Shown piece by piece: positions 35,322 through 43,308 of a stretch of 64,000 bases of DNA. This stretch comes from Oenococcus kitaharae DSM 17330 (GTDB lineage Bacteria > Bacillota > Bacilli > Lactobacillales > Lactobacillaceae): NCBI RefSeq assembly GCF_000241055.1, contig NZ_CM001398.1, positions 124,001 to 188,000 on the forward strand, in the 5' to 3' direction. Made by a program: the position numbers and the translations under genes. The notes under the pieces are model-generated. The model was not told where the DNA came from, ran no database searches, and was given only the letters and a program-made list of their open reading frames with translations. Positions within the stretch are counted from its first letter, which is position 1. Each line of letters begins with the position of its first letter.

Positions 35322-35351
35322 ATATACATATAAAGAACAAGAGCAGGAAAA

Positions 35352-36125
35352 TTAAGAAAACTTGATGCCGCCATCAACAGCAATGGACTGACCAGTAATA
35401 TAATCACTTTCATCACTTGTCAGGAAACTAACCAGTTTGGCAACATCTTCAGGCTCCTCGCCGCGTCCCAAAAGAATGCCGTCAATAAAGGCTTGGCGTG
35501 TCGACCCCAATGGCACATTCTTGCGCTCCGAGAAACGCTGGTCAATTTCATCCCACATTGGTGTCAAAACAATACCAGGGTTATAAGCATTCACACGAAT
35601 CTTATCAACGGCTAATTCCTTAGCAGCTGCTTGTACAAGACCGCGTGTAGCAAACTTGGTTGCTGAATAAATGCCCAGCATCTCAAAACCTTCCATACCA
35701 GCAATCGATGATGCCAATACGATTGAACCACCATCACCGGATTTGCGCATCAGACGCGGTGCTGTCTGCAAAGCCCAAATTTGCGACTTCAAGTTAATAT
35801 TAATGACGTTGTCCACAGCCTCAGCTGGGGTTTCTTCGATGTTGTCAACCCAGTCAATTCCGGCATTGGCAACAAAAACATCCAGACGGCCGAATTTGTC
35901 TTCAGCGGTTTTGATCAAAGCTTCATTTACATCACGATGAGAAACATCCCCGGCAAAGGTAACGGCTTCCCCGCCGGCTGTTTTGATCTCACCAGCGACC
36001 TTATCCAATTTCGATTGTGTCCGGCCGTTAATAATCACAGCATATCCGTCATGCGACAGGCGCTTTGCGATTCCTTCGCCGATTCCTTGTCCGCCACCAG
36101 TAATAATTGCTACTTTTTTCGTCAT
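35352..36125 (-). CDS. butA: Diacetyl/acetoin reductase (short-chain dehydrogenase)
   Basis: NADH-dependent SDR reducing diacetyl to acetoin and possibly acetoin to butanediol. 257 aa; cofactor motif TGGGQGIG, NAG, Ser in VLASSIAG and YSATK as the Tyr-xxx-Lys. The segments PGIVLTPMWDEID and SDYITGQSIAVDGG match (S)-acetoin-forming reductases (BudC/ButA), distinguishing it from FabG. ATG 36125 fits the family N-terminus (MTKKVAIITG); in-frame codons to 36173 do not. Single-gene unit. Confidence 0.87.
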   Translation of the reverse strand: MTKKVAIITGGGQGIGEGIAKRLSHDGYAVIINGRTQSKLDKVAGEIKTAGGEAVTFAGDVSHRDVNEALIKTAEDKFGRLDVFVANAGIDWVDNIEETPAEAVDNVININLKSQIWALQTAPRLMRKSGDGGSIVLASSIAGMEGFEMLGIYSATKFATRGLVQAAAKELAVDKIRVNAYNPGIVLTPMWDEIDQRFSERKNVPLGSTRQAFIDGILLGRGEEPEDVAKLVSFLTSDESDYITGQSIAVDGGIKFS

Positions 36126-36218
36126 TTCGCTCACACATCCTTTGTTTTGAAATTCACAAGTATTATTGTACAACTTTTTTGGAAAACGGTTACCATTTTA
36201 ATCGCCAAACAGAAAAAT

Positions 36219-36584
36219 TTATTCTTTTTCGACGTGAAAACAATCTGGAAGGTGTTTGCCGGCATGATCTTCGCCCAACAGCAGATGATCCACATGCCCC
36301 AAAAGCTGATTCAATGTATCAACAATATGCGGGTCATCCAATTCATAATAGACAGATTTTCCGATCCGCTCTTGGCTGATTAATTGATAGGCACGCAATT
36401 TCTGCAACTGATGAGAAACAGTGGACTGTTCTGACCCCAATGCGGCAACCAGTTCGCCAACATTCAACCGATCCTGCTCCAACAAATTCAAGATCTGGAT
36501 TCGTGTTGGGTTGGCCAGCACTTTAGCAATTTTGGCCGCTTCATCCAGCTTTGCCTGATGGATTAATTTCAAACTTTCCGACAT
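36219..36584 (-). CDS. ArsR/SmtB-family metal sensor, CzrA-like
   Basis: Winged-helix repressor, 121 aa, released from DNA by metal. Recognition region SEQSTVSHQLQKL (about residues 51-63). The C-terminal helix carries Asp84, His86, His97 and His100, the same spacing as the zinc/cobalt alpha-5 site of CzrA. The alpha-3 cysteine pair of CadC/ArsR is absent (GELVAAL). Last gene of a two-gene unit after the CadD-type transporter, 9 bp apart. Confidence 0.88.
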   Translation of the reverse strand: MSESLKLIHQAKLDEAAKIAKVLANPTRIQILNLLEQDRLNVGELVAALGSEQSTVSHQLQKLRAYQLISQERIGKSVYYELDDPHIVDTLNQLLGHVDHLLLGEDHAGKHLPDCFHVEKE

Positions 36585-36593
36585 AGCTTCATT

Positions 36594-37190
36594 TTAAAGC
36601 ATTAACAGAAAATGCTGAATTGTCCCCGATTCCCACATAATCGATGCACCAAGGAGAACATAAACAATTAATTGGAAAAGATCAGCATATGAATTTAAAA
36701 AACCGCGAATCAAAGGAAACTTCGTAATTTTCAAAGCAGTGAAAGATACAGCAGAGAGTATCAGCAAAAAGACAATCAAGATCACCGGCAGATAACTAAA
36801 ATCCACACTAGCAAAAAAAGGAATGTAAATTGCGAGATTGTCGGCACTGCAAGTTGTCAAAGTCATCAGCACAACATCGCGGATTAAATGGGCATCAGAA
36901 GCTTTAGCTTTAGCAGTTTCATCTTCTTTTGAAAAGAAAGTCTTCAAGCCGACAGTAATCGGAAACAATCCTAATAAACCTAAAATCCAGCTTTCGGGAA
37001 TAAATTTCAACAAATAAGCAAGCAGCAAGCTCATCACGATCAAAATACCATTGCCAATCAATTCACCAAAAAAGATCCGTCGATGGCAGCGGCTTTTTTG
37101 ATGTTTCCCAAAAATTGCCAGTAAGACGATAAAATAATCTGATGTTGTCCCAAAATAAGAAAGCAAGGCACCTGATAAGACTGTAAGCAT
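36594..37190 (-). CDS. CadD-family cadmium/heavy-metal resistance transporter
   Basis: Small membrane protein of the Cad family (CadD), 198 aa with about five to six helices, proposed to export or sequester cadmium and related ions. Conserved parts include the N-terminal TTSDYFIVLLAIF and TLTTCSADNLAIYIPFF. GAGGCGG site before the ATG. Followed directly by the CzrA-like sensor. Metal choice is uncertain: the family name suggests cadmium, the regulator's ligands suggest zinc. Confidence 0.85.
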   Translation of the reverse strand: MLTVLSGALLSYFGTTSDYFIVLLAIFGKHQKSRCHRRIFFGELIGNGILIVMSLLLAYLLKFIPESWILGLLGLFPITVGLKTFFSKEDETAKAKASDAHLIRDVVLMTLTTCSADNLAIYIPFFASVDFSYLPVILIVFLLILSAVSFTALKITKFPLIRGFLNSYADLFQLIVYVLLGASIMWESGTIQHFLLML

Positions 37191-37221
37191 GATCCGCCTC
37201 TGATTAACATATGACTAACTA

Positions 37222-37255
37222 TTCATATGTATATATGCTCATATTAGCATATGAA
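37222..37255. promoter_or_regulatory. Inverted repeat upstream of the metal-resistance pair
   Basis: TTCATATG, 18 nt, CATATGAA, with another CATATG at 37208-37213. Lies 32 bp upstream of the CadD-type start and is a candidate operator for the ArsR-family sensor. Confidence 0.5.
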
Positions 37256-37263
37256 AAGTAAAT

Positions 37264-37281
37264 AAAAAAGCCTTTCGGCTA
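37264..37281 (-). terminator. Terminator after the phosphoesterase gene
   Basis: AGCC-GAAA-GGCT plus T-run on the minus strand, immediately after the stop codon. Confidence 0.75.
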
Positions 37282-37282
37282 A

Positions 37283-38116
37283 TTAAGCAACTAAGCGTGT
37301 CCGGCGGATTTCGCTGCCATCTTTTGCTAAGATCAAAACATTCAAAGCTGCCTCTATCGAAGCGGAATGCGATCCACCGTCAATGTCATAACGGACACGA
37401 TCGCTATCATCGTGCTGCATGGCTGCGATCGGGTTGCGGCTGTTGCCAGTCAGCAGAAAAGTCGGTGTATGTCCCGTCACAATCACTTTATCTGTCTGAT
37501 TACGATGCCAGACAGAATCAACCGTTCCTCTTTTTTTAGGATCTTCCAGATACGCCTTCATGCCGCTGCTAAAAAGATAAGGTTCGCGAATCCAGATCAA
37601 GTCCTCGATGGCAGTGTCGTGATAATCCTGTTTGCTCCAATCAAGGCCCGCATGGACAAACAAACGCTGCTGGTCTTCGATGCCATATGGAATTCTATCC
37701 AAAAAATCAATATAATGTGCGTATTTCTCGTTCAGTTCTTCTTTGGTCAGCTCTATATTAATATCGTTGGGCGTCAAGCCGAGACGTTCCTGACTGCCTA
37801 AAATACCGTTCCTGCCCCAATTAAAAAACTTATCCGAATCCCCAAGTGCTGTGCCATACAGCATATCGTCATGATTGCCGTGAATAGCCAGCGCGCCATG
37901 ATGTTCAACCTGGTCCATGATGAAGTCAATGACCTTGATCGGTTCATGTAAATTATCGCCGTTGCTGTCGGTGTAATCACCGAGGAAAATGAGCGTATAG
38001 CCATCCTGGCCAAATTCCGGCAGCTGGGTTATTTTTTTTAATGCCTGCCAATTCTCATGAATATCAGAGACTAAAATTGTTTTGTCGAGTTCGTTATGCC
38101 TTTCAAATTTATTCAT
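37283..38116 (-). CDS. Calcineurin-like metallophosphoesterase
   Basis: Di-metal phosphatase of the PPP-like group, 277 aa, cytosolic. Metal-binding motifs in order: SDIHEN (residues 18-23), GDYTDS, GNHDD, and later His in FVHAGLDW and VTGHTPTF. Such proteins act on phosphoproteins or dinucleotides; the substrate is unknown here. No Shine-Dalgarno; TAAAAT ends 7 nt before the ATG and is covered by an 18-bp palindrome, so a leaderless and regulated message is possible. Confidence 0.88.
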   Translation of the reverse strand: MNKFERHNELDKTILVSDIHENWQALKKITQLPEFGQDGYTLIFLGDYTDSNGDNLHEPIKVIDFIMDQVEHHGALAIHGNHDDMLYGTALGDSDKFFNWGRNGILGSQERLGLTPNDINIELTKEELNEKYAHYIDFLDRIPYGIEDQQRLFVHAGLDWSKQDYHDTAIEDLIWIREPYLFSSGMKAYLEDPKKRGTVDSVWHRNQTDKVIVTGHTPTFLLTGNSRNPIAAMQHDDSDRVRYDIDGGSHSASIEAALNVLILAKDGSEIRRTRLVA

Positions 38117-38118
38117 TA

Positions 38119-38136
38119 AGAATATTTTAATATTCT
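38119..38136. promoter_or_regulatory. 18-bp perfect palindrome over the phosphoesterase -10
   Basis: AGAATATT-TT-AATATTCT. It contains the candidate -10 (TAAAAT, 38124-38129 on the minus strand) of the phosphoesterase gene, so a bound protein would block transcription. Confidence 0.5.
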
Positions 38137-38456
38137 GCGTTATCTTTTTCCGAACTTTTTAGAATTGTCAAAGCTTTTACATCTCTCTTTTCAAATTTTT
38201 TACTCATAGCAAGGCCGAATCAGACATTTCTTGGGCCGGCAAATAACCGCTATACAGCAATGGTTTTCAGTACTTTTTATCATCTATAAAAAAGATTGGA
38301 TTTTTTGGAAAAAAAGACAAAAAAAATAACGTTCGTGTATTTTTGGGCTATTCTACATTTAAGCTAATTGATAACGCGTTTAGGGTGGTAATCCGAATAT
38401 TTTTGGACAAAACGCTATTAGTGTGAAGATTTAGCAAAAAAGTTTAGGAGAGTTTT
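38137..38456. other. Intergenic region before the nucleoside transporter operon
   Basis: 320 bp without a credible gene. It holds two sequences similar to the LAB PurBox (CCGAA core with AT flanks): 38146-38158, one mismatch, and 38389-38401, two mismatches. No purine-riboswitch core was found. The promoter of the downstream operon is not clear; the gene itself has a strong AGGAGAG site. Confidence 0.45.
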
Positions 38457-39542
38457 ATGAATCGTTTTCGTTGGACTATTGTTGGAATAGTCGTCGTAAT
38501 CATCGCAGCGGTTGGTGTTTACTTTGGCGTGAATAACGGCAAATCAGGCACTAACAACGCAGCTGGAAAGAGATCGGTTGCTATTATCACTGATACCGGT
38601 GGTATTGATGATCACTCATTTAACCAGTCTGCATGGGAAGGATTGCAGAAATATGGTAAGAGTGCAGGTTTATCCAGAGGAAATGGCGGATATAACTATT
38701 TCCAGAGTAATGATGAATCTGATTATAGGCCAAATATTAACTCAGCCGTTCAGGCTAAGTTCAATACCATTATCGGAATTGGTTTCTCTTTGGAAACAGT
38801 TATTAAGCAGTCTGCTCAACAAAACCCCAAAGTTAACTATGCCATCATCGATGATGTCATTCCAAATGTTAAAAACGTCGTTTCAGTAACATTCCAGACC
38901 GAACAGTCTTCATACCTGGCCGGTGTGGCAGCAGCAACAGCTTCAAAGACTCAAAAGATCGGCTTTATCGGTGGTGTTAAGGGTGACGTCATCGATACGT
39001 TCCAGGCCGGTTATGTTGCAGGTGCTAAGTCTGTCAACAAAAATATCCGTATTGATGTTCAATATGCGAACTCGTTCGCAAATGCAGCCCAAGGCCGTAC
39101 GATCGCTTCTGCAATGTACGCCAATGGTGATGATGTGATCTTTACAGCTGCCGGTGGTACTGGTAACGGTGTCTTTGCTGAAGCGAAAGCTTTGAACCAG
39201 AGAAACACAGCAGCTAATAAAGTTTGGGTCATCGGTGTTGACCGTGACCAAAAGGCCGATGGCGCTTACACCGACAAAAACGGTAGCAAGTCGAATTTCA
39301 CTTTGGCTTCAGCTGTTAAGGAAGTCGGACAGTCCGTTATCGATATTGCAAAGCAAGCACAAAACGGCAAGTTCCCTGGTGGCAAAGTTGTTACCTTCGG
39401 TTTCAAGCAGAATGGTGTTTATCTAGCAAGAGATTCAATGAGTGCCAACGTTTGGCAAGCTGTCCAAGCACAGCAGAAGCGGATCGAATCAGGTGCAATT
39501 AAGGTACCTGTTCATCCAAAGTCTTACGCTTCGGTACAATAA
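38457..39542 (+). CDS. BMP-family nucleoside-binding protein of an ABC transporter
   Basis: Extracytoplasmic receptor of the PnrA/BmpA family, which binds purine and pyrimidine nucleosides. 361 aa. Features: DTGGIDDHSFNQSAWEGL near residue 45 and GVKGDVIDTFQAGYVAGA. The N-terminus is a hydrophobic helix (about residues 7-25) without any cysteine, so it is not a conventional lipoprotein. First gene of a four-gene operon with ATPase and two permeases, as in lactococcal bmpA-nupABC. Confidence 0.9.
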   Translation: MNRFRWTIVGIVVVIIAAVGVYFGVNNGKSGTNNAAGKRSVAIITDTGGIDDHSFNQSAWEGLQKYGKSAGLSRGNGGYNYFQSNDESDYRPNINSAVQAKFNTIIGIGFSLETVIKQSAQQNPKVNYAIIDDVIPNVKNVVSVTFQTEQSSYLAGVAAATASKTQKIGFIGGVKGDVIDTFQAGYVAGAKSVNKNIRIDVQYANSFANAAQGRTIASAMYANGDDVIFTAAGGTGNGVFAEAKALNQRNTAANKVWVIGVDRDQKADGAYTDKNGSKSNFTLASAVKEVGQSVIDIAKQAQNGKFPGGKVVTFGFKQNGVYLARDSMSANVWQAVQAQQKRIESGAIKVPVHPKSYASVQ

Positions 39543-39604
39543 GATTAATCCTGCTCATCGCTTAATGGCGGTGAGCCTACATATTGGGGAGACACGAGGA
39601 AAGC

Positions 39605-41179
39605 ATGGTAAATCAAACCCAGCAGGACATTCCTGCAATCGAAATGAAGCACATTGTCAAAAAATTCGGCGATTTCGCGGCCAATGATGATATCAACCTT
39701 GATGTGAGAGCAGGCGAAATTCACGCTTTGCTTGGCGAAAACGGTGCTGGAAAGTCTACGTTAATGAATATCTTGTCAGGTCTGCTGCAGCCGACCTCTG
39801 GCGAGATTTTTTTGCGCGGTAAAAAAATCACCATCAAAGATCCGGCGGCGGCGGCCAAACTCGGTATTGGTATGGTCCACCAGCATTTTATGCTGGTTGA
39901 TGCCTTCACAGTCGCCGAAAACATTATCCTTGGTGCTGAGACAACTAAGGGCATGTCCTTGGATTTAAAAGCAGCCAAGAAAAGAATTCAAGAGCTCGTT
40001 GACAAATATAAGCTGGCTGTCGATCCAGAAGCTTTAACAGCCGATATTTCAGTCGGCCAGCAGCAGCGTGTTGAAATTCTCAAAACACTCTATCGTCAAG
40101 CCGATGTCCTAATTTTTGACGAACCTACTGCCGTTTTGACTCCGCAAGAAATTCAGGAATTAATTGCGATTATGAAAAATCTGGCAGCCGAAGGCAAGGC
40201 AATTATTCTGATCACACATAAGCTGGAAGAAATCAGACAGGCCGCCGATCGCGTGACAGTCATTCGTGCCGGTAAATCTTATGAGACCTTTGATGCAAAA
40301 AATGTTTCTGCTGTCACATTGGCTGAAAAAATGGTTGGCCGCAAAGTCTCCTTTACGACAGAAAAAAAGCCGGCCCAAGTTGGCAAAAGCATTCTTGATA
40401 TTGAACATCTAACTGTTCAAAACGCTGAAGGCGTCACCAAAGTCAACGACTTATCTCTGGATATCCATGCGGGTGAAATCATTGGTGTTGCGGGCATCGA
40501 TGGTAATGGTCAAACAGAGTTGGTTCAAGCAATTACAGGCCTGACTCATATACAATCCGGTAAGGTCACACTGGATGGCAAAGACATTACGAATAAATCT
40601 CCTCGGAAAATTATTCAATCCGGTACCGCGCATATTCCTGAAGATCGTTTACGCCACGGTCTGGAAGTCAACATGTCTCTTGCTTACAACATGGTCATCC
40701 AAAATTATTATGAGTCGCCTTATGCCAAAATGGGCGTCCTCCAATGGAAAGCTATCGCAGACCATGCACGCAAACTAGTCGATCAATTCGATGTGAAAAT
40801 TACTTCTATTGAAGAACCAGCTGGGGCTCTTTCTGGCGGTAATCAGCAAAAAGCCGTTTTAGCTCGTGAATTATCCAGAAAATCAAAGATTGTCATCGCC
40901 GCTCAGCCAACTCGTGGACTAGATGTCGGTGCGATTGAATATATTCATAAACAGCTCGTTTCACAAAGAGATCTTGGTAAAGCTGTTTTGCTGGTCAGCT
41001 TCGAACTTGATGAAATCTTAGATTTAGCTGATAAAATCGCCGTTATTTCGTCCGGCAAAATTATCGGTACCGTTGATGCCAAAGAGACAAGTAAGGAAGA
41101 ACTGGGCCTTATGATGACGGGCATGAGCCTGCAAAAAGCAAGACAGGAACTATCAGCAACCAAAGCGGAGGCCAAATAA
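39605..41179 (+). CDS. nupA: Nucleoside ABC transporter ATPase (tandem domains)
   Basis: Energises nucleoside import. 524 aa with two ABC modules: domain 1 Walker A GENGAGKS and DEPTAVL; domain 2 has degenerate Walker A GIDGNGQT and signature LSGGNQQK, as usual for RbsA/NupA-type proteins. The frame continues to a TTG at 39584, but ATG 39605 has a GAGGAA site. Overlaps the first permease gene by one base. Confidence 0.92.
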   Translation: MVNQTQQDIPAIEMKHIVKKFGDFAANDDINLDVRAGEIHALLGENGAGKSTLMNILSGLLQPTSGEIFLRGKKITIKDPAAAAKLGIGMVHQHFMLVDAFTVAENIILGAETTKGMSLDLKAAKKRIQELVDKYKLAVDPEALTADISVGQQQRVEILKTLYRQADVLIFDEPTAVLTPQEIQELIAIMKNLAAEGKAIILITHKLEEIRQAADRVTVIRAGKSYETFDAKNVSAVTLAEKMVGRKVSFTTEKKPAQVGKSILDIEHLTVQNAEGVTKVNDLSLDIHAGEIIGVAGIDGNGQTELVQAITGLTHIQSGKVTLDGKDITNKSPRKIIQSGTAHIPEDRLRHGLEVNMSLAYNMVIQNYYESPYAKMGVLQWKAIADHARKLVDQFDVKITSIEEPAGALSGGNQQKAVLARELSRKSKIVIAAQPTRGLDVGAIEYIHKQLVSQRDLGKAVLLVSFELDEILDLADKIAVISSGKIIGTVDAKETSKEELGLMMTGMSLQKARQELSATKAEAK

Positions 41180-42309
41180 TGACACAAACTAACAACAAAG
41201 CATTGATTGCGGTTCTATCTGTTGTTTTCGGATTAGTTGCCGGTGCCATCATTATGCTGATCTTCGGCTACAATCCCTTCAGTGGATATGGGTCTTTAAT
41301 TGCAACAGCCTTTGGTACGCCACAAAATATCGGTGAAATTTTCTCACAGATGACGCCGCTTATTTTGACCGGTTTATCCTTTTTAGTTGCGCAACAGGCT
41401 GGTTTTTTCAACATTGGTATGTCCGGCCAGCTCTACGCCGCTTGGGTAGGGAGCGTTTGGTTTGCACTAACCTTCCCACAATTACCAAATTTCTTGATTA
41501 TTATCGGCGCAACCCTATTCGGTGTGATACTTGGCGGCATTTCTGGCTTGATTCCGGGCTACCTGCGTGCGAAATTCGGTGCATCTGAAGTCATTATTAC
41601 GATTATGCTGAACTACGTTATTCTCTACCTTGGCAATAGCGCAATCACATCTTTTCCAAAGGCCATCAGACAGACAACTGATTCGACTAACCAAGTCGGT
41701 GATCATGGCAGCATTGCAATGAAGTGGCTGTCGGATTTAACCAATCAATCCTCCATTTCTGCAGGTATCTTTATCGCCGTGATCGTGACAATCCTAGTCT
41801 GGTTCATCATGAAAAAAACAACCTTTGGTTTCTCAATTGAAGCTGTTGGTAAAAACGCTGACGCGGCCAAGTATGCTGGCATTAACGAAAAAGCAACACA
41901 GATCTGGGCAATGACACTGTCTGGCGCCTTAGCCGGTTTGGGCGGTGTGACTGAAGGCTTGGGCCATTATGGCAACGTCTTTGTTCAAAACTCGACACCA
42001 GAGACAGGCTTTAACGGCATGGCGGTTGCTCTGTTAGGATCCGGTTCCTTTATCGGTGTCATCCTGGCAGCGGCTTTATTCTCAGCCCTGACAGTTGGCG
42101 GTTCCGGTATGCCTAACATCTCGGGTGTGCCAACCGAACTCGTTTCGATTGTCATCGCCTTGATTATTTTCTTTGTTGGTTCCAGCTATTTGATTCAGCT
42201 CCTGATTAAAAAGATCAAGGCAGCTGATGCAGCCTCTGCCGGTTCTGGAAAAGGTCCTAAGGGTAAAAAACCTAAGAAAACAAACCAGACTGAGGAGGCA
42301 CAAGCATGA
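41179..42309 (+). CDS. nupB: Nucleoside ABC transporter permease 1
   Basis: Membrane subunit of the BPD_transp_2 (RbsC/NupP-like) family, 376 aa, about eight to ten helices. Contains GFFNIGMSGQLYAAW and a conserved KYAGINEKATQIWAM cytosolic loop. A Lys/Pro-rich tail (about residues 350-376) follows the last helix. GGAGG site inside nupA; overlaps the second permease by 4 nt. Confidence 0.92.
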   Translation: MTQTNNKALIAVLSVVFGLVAGAIIMLIFGYNPFSGYGSLIATAFGTPQNIGEIFSQMTPLILTGLSFLVAQQAGFFNIGMSGQLYAAWVGSVWFALTFPQLPNFLIIIGATLFGVILGGISGLIPGYLRAKFGASEVIITIMLNYVILYLGNSAITSFPKAIRQTTDSTNQVGDHGSIAMKWLSDLTNQSSISAGIFIAVIVTILVWFIMKKTTFGFSIEAVGKNADAAKYAGINEKATQIWAMTLSGALAGLGGVTEGLGHYGNVFVQNSTPETGFNGMAVALLGSGSFIGVILAAALFSALTVGGSGMPNISGVPTELVSIVIALIIFFVGSSYLIQLLIKKIKAADAASAGSGKGPKGKKPKKTNQTEEAQA

Positions 42310-43262
42310 ATATCCTATCAATTTTGGCCTTGCTAATTAGTACCACCATCATCTACTCGGCTCCTTTGGCTTTTACAGCAATCGGCGGGACTTTTTCTGA
42401 AAGAGGCGGCGTGGTCAACGTTGGCCTTGAAGGCATTATGACCATGGGTGCTTTCAGTTCGATTGTTTTCAACTTGTCTTTTGGCAATAGTCTTGGGCAA
42501 TTAACACCTTGGCTGGGTTTGGTAGTTGGTGCCATTGTCGGTTTGGCTATTGCTTGGCTGCATGCTCTTGCCACAGTTACTTTGCGTGCGGACCATATCG
42601 TTTCCGGTACGGTTATCAATCTGATTGCGCCGGCCTTGGGTGTCTTTTTAATCAAGGTTATCTATGGCAAAGGACAGACAGACCAGATTAGCCAGAGTTT
42701 TGGTTATTCCGATATTCCTTTGCTGGATCGCATTCCGATTCTAGGCCGCCTTTTCTTCCATAACACAAGCTATCCAGCCCTGCTTTCTATCTTGGTTGCT
42801 TTCTTAACTTTTTACATCATCTATAAAACACGTTTCGGCTTGCGACTCAGGTCAGTCGGTGAAAATCCTCAGGCTGCTGATACTTTGGGCCTGAACGTTG
42901 CCCGGCTGCGTTACGAAGGGGTTCTGATTTCCGGCCTGCTTGGCGGTATTGGCGGTGCCCTTTACGCCGAATCGATTGCGCTGAACTTTGCCGTTTCAAC
43001 GATTGCTGGTCAAGGATTTATTTCGATGGCTGCGATGATTTTTGGCCGCTGGAATCCGATTGGTGCCATGCTTGCAGCGATGTTCTTCGGCCTATCACAG
43101 TCCTTATCGGTTATCGGCGCACAAATTCCTTTAATCAATCAGGTACCGTCGGTCTGGCTGCAGATTTTCCCTTACGTGCTAACAATCATCATCTTGACAA
43201 TCTTCTTTGGTAAGACGCGAGCACCAAAGGCAGATGGTGTTAATTACATCAAATCCGAATAA
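42306..43262 (+). CDS. nupC: Nucleoside ABC transporter permease 2
   Basis: Second membrane subunit, 318 aa, BPD_transp_2 family. Motifs: GGVVNVGLEGIMTMGAF near residue 35 and the loop GENPQAADTLGLNVARLRYE. AGGAGG site; overlaps nupB by 4 nt. Ends the operon at a strong bidirectional terminator. Confidence 0.92.
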   Translation: MNILSILALLISTTIIYSAPLAFTAIGGTFSERGGVVNVGLEGIMTMGAFSSIVFNLSFGNSLGQLTPWLGLVVGAIVGLAIAWLHALATVTLRADHIVSGTVINLIAPALGVFLIKVIYGKGQTDQISQSFGYSDIPLLDRIPILGRLFFHNTSYPALLSILVAFLTFYIIYKTRFGLRLRSVGENPQAADTLGLNVARLRYEGVLISGLLGGIGGALYAESIALNFAVSTIAGQGFISMAAMIFGRWNPIGAMLAAMFFGLSQSLSVIGAQIPLINQVPSVWLQIFPYVLTIIILTIFFGKTRAPKADGVNYIKSE

Positions 43263-43265
43263 AAC

Positions 43266-43297
43266 AAAAGCGGTTTTCCTAAGAAAACCGCTTTTTT
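43266..43297. terminator. Bidirectional terminator between nupC and the OppA-like gene
   Basis: AAAGCGGTTTTC-CTAA-GAAAACCGCTTT with T-runs in both directions. Confidence 0.9.
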
Positions 43298-43308
43298 AAT
43301 ACCTAAAA

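Noticed and set aside
38137-38456. Purine riboswitch before the nucleoside transporter
   Set aside because: The conserved riboswitch core could not be found; only PurBox-like motifs are present.
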